The position numbers were made by a program, and so were the translations under genes. The notes beneath the pieces were generated by a model, which made no database searches, had not been told where the DNA came from, and saw only the letters and a list, made by a program, of their open reading frames with translations. Below, one piece after another: positions 8,478-18,654 of a stretch of 64,000 nucleotides of DNA. This DNA is from Clostridiales bacterium mt11 (lineage in GTDB: Bacteria > Bacillota > Clostridia > Tissierellales > Tepidimicrobiaceae): the NCBI GenBank assembly GCA_001282665.1, contig LN874948.1:690213-754212 (forward strand), read 5' to 3'. Each line of letters starts with the position of its first letter. Positions within the stretch are counted from its first letter, which is position 1.

Positions 8478-8525
8478 TCATATATTATCTTTTGTCTTTA
8501 ATTGACAATTGTCACCTGTCAATTG

Positions 8526-9638
8526 TTAAAGCCCTTTCACCATATGGACTACTTCCTCATAATAAGAAGTTCTCACCCTCATATATCCATTAAACATACT
8601 GTTTACTTCATCATTTCCAGTATCCACTAAAAGAGGGCGTCCTCCCAGTGACATGAGTTTCTTCTTCGTCGCAATGATGATTATATTTTCTTTTCCTACC
8701 TTTTTTATTATATCTGCACTTAACTGTTGGTTTCCCCTTCCAAATATATAGCCTTGACCTCCAATTACCGTGACTATTATCTTTGCCTTTTCACCTTCTA
8801 TATGCTGTAAAATTTCCTTTTCGTTAACATCAGAATCTATGAGTTGTTTATCCTTTACTAAATCTATTCCCAATAGGGTATTTGGAAGTCCCAGCTTTTC
8901 CATAATAGGTCTAGTAGAAGTTCCAGAGCCTACTATATATATAGTATTCTCTTCCATCTGTTCAATAATCTTGTCGGAGATTCCATCTAAAGCTGCCTCT
9001 TCTCCTTCAATTCCACCAGATTTCTGGTTTTGTACCAATTGAGGTTCAAAGGGAACTTTCATGTAGCCATATAGCTTTGCCGTTACTTGACCTTTTCTAA
9101 AAGCTTCTTCATCTATATCCATGACCTCAACTTCTTTTACTTCCATATAATTATCCATAAGATATTTTAATGCTACTTCTCCTGCCGCTTTAGGATGGTT
9201 TGCATAGACTCCTGAATGAATCTTAACTCCTGCTGGTATACCAATAACTGGCACCTTGTCTCCAATGGCATTGTAGATATTTCGAGCAGTGCCATCCCCT
9301 CCAGCAAAGAGCAGTATGTCTATCCCTTCATCTAGCATCATATTTGCTGCCTTCTCCGTATCCTCTGGACCAGTAATATCCTTTTGTTCCCCTAAAACTA
9401 TTGATTTAAATCCTAGCTGTTTTGCTATTTCTTCTCCCATACTACCAGGACATGTAAATACTGCTATTTTTTCTTTTAGAGGAAGTAAAACTTCTAGAGC
9501 CTTTTTGGCTTTTATAGGAGCTTCAGGATATGCTCCTAGTTCACGTGCTTTTTCTAAAACTTCTTCTCCGTCGGTGCCTTTTAGCCCTACTTTTCCTCCC
9601 ATGCCTGCAATAGGATTTACAATAAACCCTAGTTTCAA
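8526..9638 (-). CDS. ATP-NAD kinase-like protein (COG3199/AcoX type)
   Basis: The 370-residue protein opens KLGFIVNPIAGMGGKVGLKG and contains the nucleotide-binding AGGDGTARN, the NAD/diacylglycerol kinase superfamily motif, followed by IGIPAGVKIHSGVYA. Proteins of this group are annotated as ATP-NAD kinase or AcoX; the substrate is not established. It is the last gene of a four-gene operon (tex, histidine kinase, amidohydrolase, this gene) with gaps of 19-30 bp. Start ATG at 9638 follows GAGAGGAGCG. Confidence 0.8.
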   Translation of the reverse strand: MKLGFIVNPIAGMGGKVGLKGTDGEEVLEKARELGAYPEAPIKAKKALEVLLPLKEKIAVFTCPGSMGEEIAKQLGFKSIVLGEQKDITGPEDTEKAANMMLDEGIDILLFAGGDGTARNIYNAIGDKVPVIGIPAGVKIHSGVYANHPKAAGEVALKYLMDNYMEVKEVEVMDIDEEAFRKGQVTAKLYGYMKVPFEPQLVQNQKSGGIEGEEAALDGISDKIIEQMEENTIYIVGSGTSTRPIMEKLGLPNTLLGIDLVKDKQLIDSDVNEKEILQHIEGEKAKIIVTVIGGQGYIFGRGNQQLSADIIKKVGKENIIIIATKKKLMSLGGRPLLVDTGNDEVNSMFNGYMRVRTSYYEEVVHMVKGL

Positions 9639-9657
9639 GAATTTCGCTCCTCTCTAG

Positions 9658-10821
9658 TTAATAGTTTTTATAAACTATTTCCCCATTTATTATAGTCGCA
9701 TATGTTTTGCAGTCTATATCTTTAATTGGATTACCATCAAATATAGCTATATCTGCATCTTTCCCTATTTCTATACTACCCACTCTATCATCAATACCAA
9801 CAATTTCAGCAGCATTTATAGTAATAGCTTTTAATGCTTCCATTTCCTCTAATCCTGATTTAGCTGCTAACCCTGCACAAATTGGAAGATAGTGTAGAGG
9901 TATAACTGGCGAATCTGTCATTATAGCTATTTTAACCCCTGCTTCATGAAGTATTCGTGGTGTATCAAAGGTTAAATTTCTTAACTCTACTTTAGACCTA
10001 TTAGATAGTGTAGGACCAACAATAGCCCCTTTACCCTCTTTAGCCAGATAATCTGCAATTAGATGACCTTCTGTACAGTGTTCTAATGTAATATCTACGT
10101 CAAATTCCTTTGCAATCCTAAGAGCTGTAAATATGTCATCTGCTCTATGAGCATGAGCTTTCAAAGGAATTTCTTTTCTTAATACCTTTAACATGGCTTC
10201 CATTTTCATGTCATATTCAGGCATCTTTGATAAATCTTCTTTCCCTTGTTCTTTCTTTTCCATATATGCCTTGGCTTTAAACAGGGTTTCCCTTAATATG
10301 GCTGCTGTTGCCATTCTAGTCATAGGTGATTTCTTTTGAGATTCATATACCCTCTTTGGATTTTCTCCAAAAGCTACTTTCATAGCAACAGGTTCTTTAA
10401 GTATCATATCATCTACCCTTTTTCCATAGGTCTTTAGGGCTACAGTCATTCCTCCAATGACATTAGCTGAGCCTGGTCCTGTAACAGCTGTAGTTACTCC
10501 ACCTCTATATGCTTCTTCAAAAGCTATATCCATTGGATTAATAGCATCAATAGCTCTAAGTTGTGGAGTTACAGGGTCTACCATTTCATTTCCGTCACTA
10601 CCTTCAAATCCCATACCTTCTTCCCACATTCCAATATGGCAATGAGCATCGATAAATCCTGGCAGCACCATTTTACCTTCTGCATTTATTATCTCTGCAT
10701 CTAATGGAGCCACTAAGTCCTTTCCTACTTCTATAATTTTACCATTATCGATAAGAATAGAGCCTTTTTCAATCACTTCCCCTGCCATGGTAAATATGCG
10801 ACCATTTTTGATAAAAATCAT
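9658..10821 (-). CDS. Amidohydrolase (imidazolonepropionase-like family)
   Basis: The 387-residue metal-dependent hydrolase has the N-terminal beta sandwich, then GFIDAHCHIG (metal His pair), a basic patch ending in HAHRADDI, LEHCTEG and the distal metal Asp in IMTDSPVIP. It resembles the soluble COG1228 amidohydrolases, which cleave cyclic amides or dipeptide-like substrates; the substrate cannot be told from sequence. No signal peptide is seen, so it is cytoplasmic. It is sandwiched between an orphan sensor kinase and an ATP-NAD kinase-like gene. Confidence 0.85.
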   Translation of the reverse strand: MIFIKNGRIFTMAGEVIEKGSILIDNGKIIEVGKDLVAPLDAEIINAEGKMVLPGFIDAHCHIGMWEEGMGFEGSDGNEMVDPVTPQLRAIDAINPMDIAFEEAYRGGVTTAVTGPGSANVIGGMTVALKTYGKRVDDMILKEPVAMKVAFGENPKRVYESQKKSPMTRMATAAILRETLFKAKAYMEKKEQGKEDLSKMPEYDMKMEAMLKVLRKEIPLKAHAHRADDIFTALRIAKEFDVDITLEHCTEGHLIADYLAKEGKGAIVGPTLSNRSKVELRNLTFDTPRILHEAGVKIAIMTDSPVIPLHYLPICAGLAAKSGLEEMEALKAITINAAEIVGIDDRVGSIEIGKDADIAIFDGNPIKDIDCKTYATIINGEIVYKNY

Positions 10822-10851
10822 TCAAATCCCCCCTTTAATTATTTCGTTACT

Positions 10852-12225
10852 CTAACTAATATTATAACTGTTAGTTTCCATCTCGGCAACATTATATCTC
10901 TTTTCTCCTGCAGGAAAATAAATTGTAAATTTAGTTCCCTTACCTATTTGACTATCCACAAATACTTTTGCCATATGGTTATCAAATATCTTCTTTGCTA
11001 TATTTAAACCTAATCCTGTCCCTTTAGAACCCTTAGTCGTAAAATAAGGATCAAACATCTTATTCTTAGTAGCTTTATCCATTCCCTTTCCTGTATCCAT
11101 AATTTCCAAGACTAATTGAGGTCCAATCTGATAAGTTTTTATGCTCAATGTTCCATGACCCTCCATAGCATCTACTCCGTTTAATATTATGTTTATTATT
11201 GCCTGCCTCACTTCATATTCATTAGCATATATATAGCCCTTAGAGCCTAGATCGACTACCATCTCCATCTTTTCTCCATTCTCATTAGAACATGATTTAA
11301 ACTTATGTCTGGTCATTTCAATACAGCTATTTATTATATTATCAAATTCATATATATTCTTTAAAGAATCATATCTGCCCCTTATATGATTCTGAATCCT
11401 ATCCGTAATATTTTTGCCATCTAAGGCAGTCTTATATATTATTTTAAGATAATCTTTTACCTCCATATTGTCCTCTACAGCTAAGGAAAGCTGTGCATAT
11501 CCAAGTATGGTTACCAGTAAATTATTGATATCATGAACCGTTCCTTCCATAAGCTCTCCTAAGGTTTTTAAGTATTCAACCCTTATCATTTCCTTTTCAT
11601 ATCTATTGCTTATTGCATTATGCATGGACAATATGTTTAGAGATTGAGATATCAACTGTTTTGAAGAATAAACTTCATAATCATCTGAGCCATCTACCAA
11701 TAAAGCATCATGGTTATTAAGTAAACTATGGACATAAGTTTCACTAAGCTCTTCTATAATATATCTTAATATAATCTTAGAATTTTTTTCTTTACTAAAA
11801 TCATTTAACTTATCATAAAAATATTGAGCATTATCTTTTATAATAGAATTCCAAAAATAATCTACTGTAATATATATCCTATTTTCTTTAGATTTATTTT
11901 TATTTAATTCCCTCAATCCTTCTTCAATAGCCATTAAAAATCCTACACCATCAAACTGGTCATCTACTAAATAATCTTCCCTGCATATGAATATAATCTT
12001 CTTTTTACTATAAAGGTAATTTAAGTCTACTTCCCAAAGGTTCCCTAAATAGTTTAAGCTTTGCATCTCGTCATCTTTTGCATAGATGTATATTACCCCT
12101 CCTCCTTTATTAAAATATTTAGTTACGTAACTTTTAAAAGGTCTAAGTTCATCCCCCCGGTATTTAGAGCTCACGATTCCAATAAAAGGACAATCTTGTC
12201 TTGTCATTTTATCAATATTTAACAA
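10852..12225 (-). CDS. Soluble orphan sensor histidine kinase
   Basis: The 457-residue protein has a C-terminal kinase core: dimerisation helix EGTVHDINNLLVTILGYAQLS with the phospho-acceptor His near residue 234, an N box IINIILNGVDAM, and G boxes DTGKGM and GSKGTGLGLNIAKKIF. The first 210 residues have no membrane helix and no sensor domain I recognise, although a run of hydrophobic beta-type segments (GVIYIYAKD, KIIFICRED) suggests an alpha/beta fold. No response regulator gene is adjacent. Its output is unknown. Confidence 0.85.
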   Translation of the reverse strand: MLNIDKMTRQDCPFIGIVSSKYRGDELRPFKSYVTKYFNKGGGVIYIYAKDDEMQSLNYLGNLWEVDLNYLYSKKKIIFICREDYLVDDQFDGVGFLMAIEEGLRELNKNKSKENRIYITVDYFWNSIIKDNAQYFYDKLNDFSKEKNSKIILRYIIEELSETYVHSLLNNHDALLVDGSDDYEVYSSKQLISQSLNILSMHNAISNRYEKEMIRVEYLKTLGELMEGTVHDINNLLVTILGYAQLSLAVEDNMEVKDYLKIIYKTALDGKNITDRIQNHIRGRYDSLKNIYEFDNIINSCIEMTRHKFKSCSNENGEKMEMVVDLGSKGYIYANEYEVRQAIINIILNGVDAMEGHGTLSIKTYQIGPQLVLEIMDTGKGMDKATKNKMFDPYFTTKGSKGTGLGLNIAKKIFDNHMAKVFVDSQIGKGTKFTIYFPAGEKRYNVAEMETNSYNIS

Positions 12226-12245
12226 CCCACACGCCCCCTTTATAA

Positions 12246-14345
12246 CTAAACGTCTTTCATACTAAGTGAAATCCTCCCCCTATCTTTATCCACGTCTAGT
12301 ATTTTTACTTTAACAATATCCCCCACTTTTACTATTTCTTTCGGATGTCTTACATATCTTTCAGATAGATGAGATATGTGAACTAGCCCATCTTGTTTAA
12401 CTCCAATATCTACAAAAGTTCCAAAATCCACTACATTTCTTACAGTACCAGTTAAAATCATATCCTTTTTTAAATCCTCTATCTCCAATACATCCGTTCT
12501 GAAAATTGGCTGTGGCATTTCATCCCGTGGATCTCTTCCTGGTTTCTTTAATTCCATAACTATATCTCTTAAAGTAAGTTCACCTACATCTAATTCCTTA
12601 GAAAGTTTATGTATTTCCTCTTCATTTAATTCCTTGTCCAATATCTTTTCTGCAATTGTATAGGACTCTGGGTGAACTCCAGTGTTGTCTAAAGGATTAC
12701 TTCCACCAGGTATTCTTAAAAACCCGGCACATTGAGTAAAGGTTTTAGCTCCTAGCCCCTTTACTTTTAATAATTCTTGCCTATTTTTAAACTTCCCGTT
12801 TTCTTCCCTATATTTAATTAAACTTTGTGCAACCTTCTTAGATATTCCCGCTACATACTTTAATAAAGAAGGACTAGCAGTATTTAAATCCACCCCTACT
12901 GTATTGACACAATCTTCCACTACTCCAGTTAAAGCTTCATCTAATTTGGTCTGATTTAAATCATGCTGATACTGACCTACTCCTATATGTCTTGGCTCTA
13001 TCTTTACCAATTCCGCTAAAGGATCTTGAAGTCTCCTTCCAATGGATACAGCACCCCTTATGGAAACATCTAAATCTGGAAACTCCTCTTGTCCTACCTC
13101 TGAAGCGGAATATACAGAAGCTCCTGCTTCACTTACTATAATATAGAATGCATTTCTCTTTATTTCCCTAAGCATACTAGCTACTACCATCTCCGTTTCC
13201 CTAGATGCTGTTCCATTTCCTATAGCTATAATATCTACATCATACTCTTCTATTAATAACTTTAACTCCTTCTTAGTCTCTTCTATCTTATTTTGCGGTT
13301 CTGTTGGATATACCGTCGTATAGGATAATAGTTTGCCAGTATCATCCATAACAGCTACTTTACACCCCGTTCTAAATCCAGGATCTATTCCCATTACAAC
13401 CTTACCTTTAATTGGAGGCTGCATAAGTAATGGTTTTAAGTTGAGAGCAAAAACATTTATAGCTTCTTTCTCTGCTCTTTCTGTAAGGTTAGCTCTTATC
13501 TCCCTTTCTACTGAAGGAAATATAAGTCTTTTATAGCTATCCTCTATGCTGGATTCTATATAAGTTTTAGTTTCTGCTGATTCATTTGTTATTATAAGAG
13601 ATTTGAGTTTAGACAATATTTCCTCATCAGAAAAGTTTAAATTCACCTTCAAGAATTTTTCCTTTTCACCCCTATTTATAGCAAGGATTCTATGATTAGG
13701 AATGGATTTTATAGACTGTGTATAATCATAATACATCTCGTATACGGACTTCTCTTCTTTTTTAATTCCTTCTGTTTGAATAGTGCCTTTCGTATATGCT
13801 ATTTTCCTTATTATATCCCTATATTTAGCATTATCTGATATTACCTCTGCAATTATGTCCATAGCCCCATTTAGGGCTTCTTCTTTCGTGTTTACTCCCT
13901 TTTCTTCATCAATATATAAATTTACTTCCTTTTCTAGCTGACCTTTTTCAACTTTTTGAGATAAGATTATATTGGCTAATCCCTCTAATCCCTTTTCCTT
14001 AGCTATTGTAGCCCTTGTCCTTCTCTTTGGTCTAAAAGGTCTGTATAAATCTTCTACTCTTTGGAGGGTTTCAGAATTTAGTATTTCCTTCTTTAAATCC
14101 TCCGTTAATTTCCCTTGTTCCTCTATTAATCTAATTACTTCTTCTTGTCTATCCTTCAGATTATTTAAGTAATTCAATCTTTCAGATAGTTCTCTTAAAA
14201 CCGTATCCTTTAAATCTCCAGTCTGTTCCTTACGATATCTAGCAATAAAAGGAATTGTATTTCCTTCGTCAATTAATTTAATGGTGTTGCTAACTTGAAA
14301 TGGTTTTAGTTGAAATTCGTCTACTAATATCTTTACTATATCCAT
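12246..14345 (-). CDS. tex: Tex family S1 RNA-binding transcription accessory protein
   Basis: The 699-residue protein has the full Tex layout: helical N-terminus (FQLKPFQVSNTIKLIDEGNTIPFIARYRKE), YqgF/RNase H-like domain starting MGIDPGFRTGCKVAV, helix-hairpin-helix region (VKGLGAKTFTQCAGFLRIP) and C-terminal S1 domain (GTVRNVVDFGTFVDIGVKQDG). Tex binds nucleic acid and supports transcription. It begins the operon that continues into the histidine kinase gene 20 bp downstream. A GAAAGGAGAAAAGT ribosome binding site precedes ATG. Confidence 0.95.
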   Translation of the reverse strand: MDIVKILVDEFQLKPFQVSNTIKLIDEGNTIPFIARYRKEQTGDLKDTVLRELSERLNYLNNLKDRQEEVIRLIEEQGKLTEDLKKEILNSETLQRVEDLYRPFRPKRRTRATIAKEKGLEGLANIILSQKVEKGQLEKEVNLYIDEEKGVNTKEEALNGAMDIIAEVISDNAKYRDIIRKIAYTKGTIQTEGIKKEEKSVYEMYYDYTQSIKSIPNHRILAINRGEKEKFLKVNLNFSDEEILSKLKSLIITNESAETKTYIESSIEDSYKRLIFPSVEREIRANLTERAEKEAINVFALNLKPLLMQPPIKGKVVMGIDPGFRTGCKVAVMDDTGKLLSYTTVYPTEPQNKIEETKKELKLLIEEYDVDIIAIGNGTASRETEMVVASMLREIKRNAFYIIVSEAGASVYSASEVGQEEFPDLDVSIRGAVSIGRRLQDPLAELVKIEPRHIGVGQYQHDLNQTKLDEALTGVVEDCVNTVGVDLNTASPSLLKYVAGISKKVAQSLIKYREENGKFKNRQELLKVKGLGAKTFTQCAGFLRIPGGSNPLDNTGVHPESYTIAEKILDKELNEEEIHKLSKELDVGELTLRDIVMELKKPGRDPRDEMPQPIFRTDVLEIEDLKKDMILTGTVRNVVDFGTFVDIGVKQDGLVHISHLSERYVRHPKEIVKVGDIVKVKILDVDKDRGRISLSMKDV

Positions 14346-14442
14346 ACTTTTCTCCTTTCATTTTTATTATAAAACTTACTTTTTAATATATAAACCTTCA
14401 GGGACTGAAAAATCAAATTTTTCTTCTGTCTATTTGAAACAT

Positions 14443-14460
14443 TAGTAAATATATTTACTA
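14443..14460. promoter_or_regulatory. 18-bp perfect palindrome upstream of tex
   Basis: TAGTAAATATATTTACTA is fully self-complementary and lies about 100 bp upstream of the tex start in a 322-bp gap. A dimeric repressor operator is possible. The surrounding gap otherwise shows only the prfB terminator and no open frame. Confidence 0.35.
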
Positions 14461-14610
14461 TTCACATACATACTATTCGACAAAGAATAAATAAATCCTT
14501 CTATCTAAAGAATAAAATTAGAAAAGTATTCCTTAGAATGTTATTAGACTTTAATAAAGGGAGGAAAATTATTGCCCCCCTATAATGGAATAATTATACA
14601 GACATTTTTA

Positions 14611-14649
14611 GAAAAAAAACAGCCCTAGATAATAAACATAAAGGGCTTG
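14611..14649 (-). terminator. Intrinsic terminator of prfB
   Basis: On the minus strand AGCCCT (14647-14642) pairs with AGGGCT (14626-14621), followed by eight T residues. Confidence 0.75.
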
Positions 14650-14667
14650 TTATTTTTAAATATTTAT

Positions 14668-15796
14668 CTATTTACCATTTATTCTACCAGAATTCATGGA
14701 TATACTTTTTAAATACTCATTTATAAAAATATCAATGTCCCCATCCATAACCCTATTAACATCTCCTACTTCCACATCAGTTCTATGGTCTTTTACTAAA
14801 CTATAGGGGTGGAATATATAGGACCTAATTTGAGATCCCCAGCCAATCTGAGTATATTTTCCCTGTAAATCTTCAACCTTTTCCTTGTTTTCCTCTTCCT
14901 TAAGCTGGACTAATTTTGCCTTTAGCATCCTCATAGCTGTTAATCTATTGCTATGTTGGGACCTCTCATTTTGACATTGAACCATTATTCCCGTTGGTAT
15001 ATGAGTAATCCTCACTGCTGAGTCCGTAGTATTAACATGCTGTCCACCAGCTCCGCTAGCTCTATAGGTATCAATCTTTAAATCGGATTCATTTATCTCT
15101 ATATCTATTTCATCATCCAACTCAGGATAAACATCAATACTAGCAAAAGAGGTATGTCTTCTATTAGAAGAATCAAAGGGAGATATTCGGACTAATCTAT
15201 GAACTCCTTTTTCAGATTTCAAATATCCATAAGCATTAAACCCTTTAATTATCATAGTTACAGATTTAATTCCACCTTCTGTGTCGGATAATAAATCCAA
15301 TATTTCTATTCCAAATCCCTTTTCCTCAGCCCATCTTCTATACATTCGAAGAAGCATTTCCGCCCAATCTTGAGCTTCTAAACCTCCTGCCCCCGAATGG
15401 ATGGATAGTATAGCACTATTTTTATCATATTCTCCATTTAGTAGTGTAGATAATTTAAAATCCTCTGCTTTTTTAGAAATACTGCTAAAATATTCCTTTA
15501 TATCCTTATATACTTGATAATCTTCCATCTCAATAGCTAATTCTATTAATACTTCTAAATCTTCAACATCCTTTAATAGATCTTCATACTCATTTATTTG
15601 ATTATTTAATGCCTTTACCTCTTGCATTATTTTTTGAGCCTTATCTATATCCTGCCAAAAATCTTCCCCATAGGATTCTTTTTCCAATGCATCTCTTTTT
15701 TCTTTAAGTTTACCTACGTCAAAGAGAGCTCCCTAATTCACCTATCATATGTCTAATCTCTTCTACTTTTTCCTTATATAAATAAATTCCTTCCAT
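14668..15796 (-). CDS. prfB: Peptide chain release factor 2, made by programmed +1 frameshift
   Basis: The product joins 25 codons from ATG at 15796 (after AAAGGAG) to 350 codons in the +1 frame starting at 15720. At 15724-15719 the ribosome meets CTT TGA C, with an AGGGAG Shine-Dalgarno-like stimulator just upstream. Slippage on CTT allows reading GAC GTA GGT onward. RF2 identity is shown by the SPF anticodon-mimic tripeptide in VRISPFDSSNRR and the catalytic GGQ in SGAGGQHVN. The gene lies downstream of secA, the usual Firmicute order. The frameshift lets RF2 regulate its own level at UGA. Confidence 0.95.
15715..15732 (-). promoter_or_regulatory. prfB recoding site (+1 frameshift)
   Basis: Minus-strand AGGGAGCTCTCTTTGACG contains the SD-like stimulator, the slippery CTT and the in-frame TGA followed by C, the conserved bacterial prfB arrangement. 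Confidence 0.93.
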
Positions 15797-15836
15797 ATTT
15801 GCTCCTTTCACTTTACATATATGTCTTAATATTTGA

Positions 15837-18566
15837 TTATTTATTAGCCCCACAACATTTTTTGTATTTCTTTCCACTACCACATGGGCAAGGATCGTTT
15901 CTACCAATCTTTTTCCCCTTAATAATTGGCTGTTGTGAATGTTTATCTATATCTACTGGCTGTGCTACCCTTTTTCTTTCCATTTTTTGAGCTGGTTCTA
16001 CATGGTATAGATACTTAACAGTATCCTCCTGTATACTATGATTCATCTCTTCAAACATATCGAATCCTTCTACTTGATATGCCCTAACTGGATCCTCTTG
16101 ACCATAAGCTCTCAATCCTATTCCCTGTCTCAATTGGTCCATAGCATCTATATGGTCCATCCATTTGCTATCTACAATCTGTAGAAGTATCACCCTTTCA
16201 ATTTCTCTAAACATTTCTTCCCCAATTTCTTCTTCCTTTTCCTTATATCTCTCTTGTCCAATATTATATAGTCTTTCTATTAGGGTTTCCTTATCTAAAG
16301 ATTCTATATCATCAATTTTCAATGCTCCTTTAGGTAAAAATAGATTGCCTAAATAGTTTTCTAAACCTGCTATATCCCATTCTTCAGGGAGTTTACTCTG
16401 GATGGTATACATTTCTACTGACTTTTCAATTATATTTCTTACCATACCTAAAATATACTCTCTTAAATCTTCTCCCTCTAGAACTTTTCTTCTTTCTCCA
16501 TAGATTACTTCCCTTTGTTTGTTCATTACATCATCATACTGAAGTACATGTTTCCTTATGGCAAAGTTGTTTCCTTCTACCTTTCTTTGAGCATTCTCTA
16601 TGGATTTAGTGAGTAATCTGTGTTCTAAAGGTTCATCATCGGGCATATTTAAATTGTCGATTATATCCTTAATCCTTTCCCCGCCAAATAATCTCATTAA
16701 ATCATCTTCTAAGGATATATAGAACCTAGATGAACCCGGATCTCCTTGTCGTCCGGAACGTCCTCTAAGCTGATTGTCAATCCTCCTAGATTCGTGCCTT
16801 TCAGTACCTATTATATGAAGACCTCCAGCATTTAACACTTGTTTAGCATTGGCATCGGTCTCCTCCTTATGTTTCTCATATAAACTTCTATATTCTCTTC
16901 TCGCTTCAAGTACTTCTTCATCATTTGTTTCCACAGAACTATCTACAAAAGATATGAGTTCATCATCGTACCCCTTTTTCTTCAAATCCAGCTTTGCTAA
17001 ATATTCAGGATTTCCTCCTAAGACTATATCCGTACCTCTTCCTGCCATATTAGTTGCTATGGTTACAGCTCCAAATCTACCAGCTTGAGCTATTATTTCC
17101 GCTTCTCTATCATGATACTTAGCATTCAATACCTCATGAGAAATTCCTTCCCTTTTAAGGAGCTTACTTAATATCTCGGACTTTTCAATGGAAATGGTAC
17201 CTACTAAAACTGGTTGACCAATGCTGTGTTTTTCTTTAATCTCCTTTATTATAGCAGCAAACTTAGCTTCTTCATTTTTATATACGGAATCAGGAAAATC
17301 ATTTCTTATAACTGGCTTATTTGTAGGTATCTCCACAACATCCATTCCATATATCTGCATAAATTCAGCTTCTTCAGTTTTAGCCGTTCCAGTCATACCG
17401 GCTAGCTTCTCATACATTCTAAAATAGTTTTGGAATGTAATAGTAGCTAAAGTCTTAGACTCAGATCTTACATTTAACTTTTCCTTAGCTTCTATAGCTT
17501 GATGAAGTCCTTCACTATATCTTCTACCATACATAAGCCTTCCAGTAAACTCATCAACTATTATTACTTCACCATCTTTTACTACATAATCTATGTCCCT
17601 TTTCATCACATTTACTGCTTTTAATGCTTGATTTATATGATGGACTATTTCCATATTGTTTGGATCTGCTAAGTTTTCCAATCCAAAATAGGATTCCGCT
17701 TTATTCGTTCCCTTTTCAGTCAAATTACAACTTCTTGCTTTTTCATCGATGATAAAATCTACTACTTCCTCTTTTATCTCTCTATCAAAGATATCATTTT
17801 TATCCTCTTTAGGATCTAAAATCCTTCCCGTTAAAGTTCTTACAAATGAGTCTGCAGCTTCATATAGTTTAGTGGACTGCTCCCCTTGACCCGATATTAT
17901 AAGAGGTGTTCTCGCTTCATCTATTAATATAGAGTCCACTTCGTCTACTATAGAATAGTATAATTTTCTTTGAACCATTTCTTCCTTATATATGACCATG
18001 TTGTCCCTTAAATAATCGAATCCAAATTCGTTGTTGGTTCCATAGGTAATGTCACAATTGTAAGCTCTTTTCCTTTGTTCATTATTCATGCCATGAACAA
18101 TACAGCCTACTGTTAATCCAAGGAATTCATAAACCTTTCCCATCCACTGTCTATCCCTTTTAGCTAAATAGTCGTTTACCGTTACTATATGAACTCCTTT
18201 TCCTGTTAATCCATTTAAATAAGCTGGCAAAGTTGCAGCTAATGTTTTACCTTCTCCTGTTTTCATCTCCGATATTCTACCTTGATGAAGGATTATTCCT
18301 CCCATTAACTGTACTCTAAAATGTTTGGTGCCTAATACTCTAAAAGCTGCCTCCCTAACTACTGCATAGGCTTCAGGTAAAATATCGTCTAATGTTTCTC
18401 CTTTATTTAATCTTTCTTTAAATTCTACGGTCTTATGTTTAAGCTCTTCATCGGATAATCTTTTCATATCCTCGTCTAGAGCTTCAATTTTATCGACTAA
18501 AGGCTCAATACGCTTTAACTCTCTATCACTATAAGAGCCAAATACCTTCTCAAAAAAGCTTTTCAT
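15837..18566 (-). CDS. secA: Preprotein translocase ATPase SecA
   Basis: This is a 909-residue SecA: NBD1 with MKTGEGKTLAATLPAYL and DEVDSILIDEARTPLIISG, preprotein cross-linking domain, NBD2 with GRGTDIVLGG and the helicase-type QLRGRSGRQGDPG, helical wing/scaffold, and a C-terminal zinc/SecB-binding tail CPCGSGKKYKKCCG. It powers Sec-dependent export. I chose ATG at 18566, preceded by AAAGGTGG, rather than the upstream TTG. It sits between the hpf block and prfB. Confidence 0.96.
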   Translation of the reverse strand: MKSFFEKVFGSYSDRELKRIEPLVDKIEALDEDMKRLSDEELKHKTVEFKERLNKGETLDDILPEAYAVVREAAFRVLGTKHFRVQLMGGIILHQGRISEMKTGEGKTLAATLPAYLNGLTGKGVHIVTVNDYLAKRDRQWMGKVYEFLGLTVGCIVHGMNNEQRKRAYNCDITYGTNNEFGFDYLRDNMVIYKEEMVQRKLYYSIVDEVDSILIDEARTPLIISGQGEQSTKLYEAADSFVRTLTGRILDPKEDKNDIFDREIKEEVVDFIIDEKARSCNLTEKGTNKAESYFGLENLADPNNMEIVHHINQALKAVNVMKRDIDYVVKDGEVIIVDEFTGRLMYGRRYSEGLHQAIEAKEKLNVRSESKTLATITFQNYFRMYEKLAGMTGTAKTEEAEFMQIYGMDVVEIPTNKPVIRNDFPDSVYKNEEAKFAAIIKEIKEKHSIGQPVLVGTISIEKSEILSKLLKREGISHEVLNAKYHDREAEIIAQAGRFGAVTIATNMAGRGTDIVLGGNPEYLAKLDLKKKGYDDELISFVDSSVETNDEEVLEARREYRSLYEKHKEETDANAKQVLNAGGLHIIGTERHESRRIDNQLRGRSGRQGDPGSSRFYISLEDDLMRLFGGERIKDIIDNLNMPDDEPLEHRLLTKSIENAQRKVEGNNFAIRKHVLQYDDVMNKQREVIYGERRKVLEGEDLREYILGMVRNIIEKSVEMYTIQSKLPEEWDIAGLENYLGNLFLPKGALKIDDIESLDKETLIERLYNIGQERYKEKEEEIGEEMFREIERVILLQIVDSKWMDHIDAMDQLRQGIGLRAYGQEDPVRAYQVEGFDMFEEMNHSIQEDTVKYLYHVEPAQKMERKRVAQPVDIDKHSQQPIIKGKKIGRNDPCPCGSGKKYKKCCGANK

Positions 18567-18654
18567 CCTTGAACCACCTTTCAATATTAACTAATGTCCA
18601 TCTTAATATTTTATCATTTATTAACTTTTCTTACAATAATAACGCTTTACTAGA

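Noticed and set aside
14473..14481. Sigma-D promoter upstream of tex (TATTCGAC)
   Set aside because: The -10-like GTCGAATA is present but there is no TAAA at 14-16 bp upstream of it.
15719..15907. Separate 62-residue protein before prfB
   Set aside because: Its last 25 codons are the zero-frame part of prfB; the rest overlaps the secA end in another frame.
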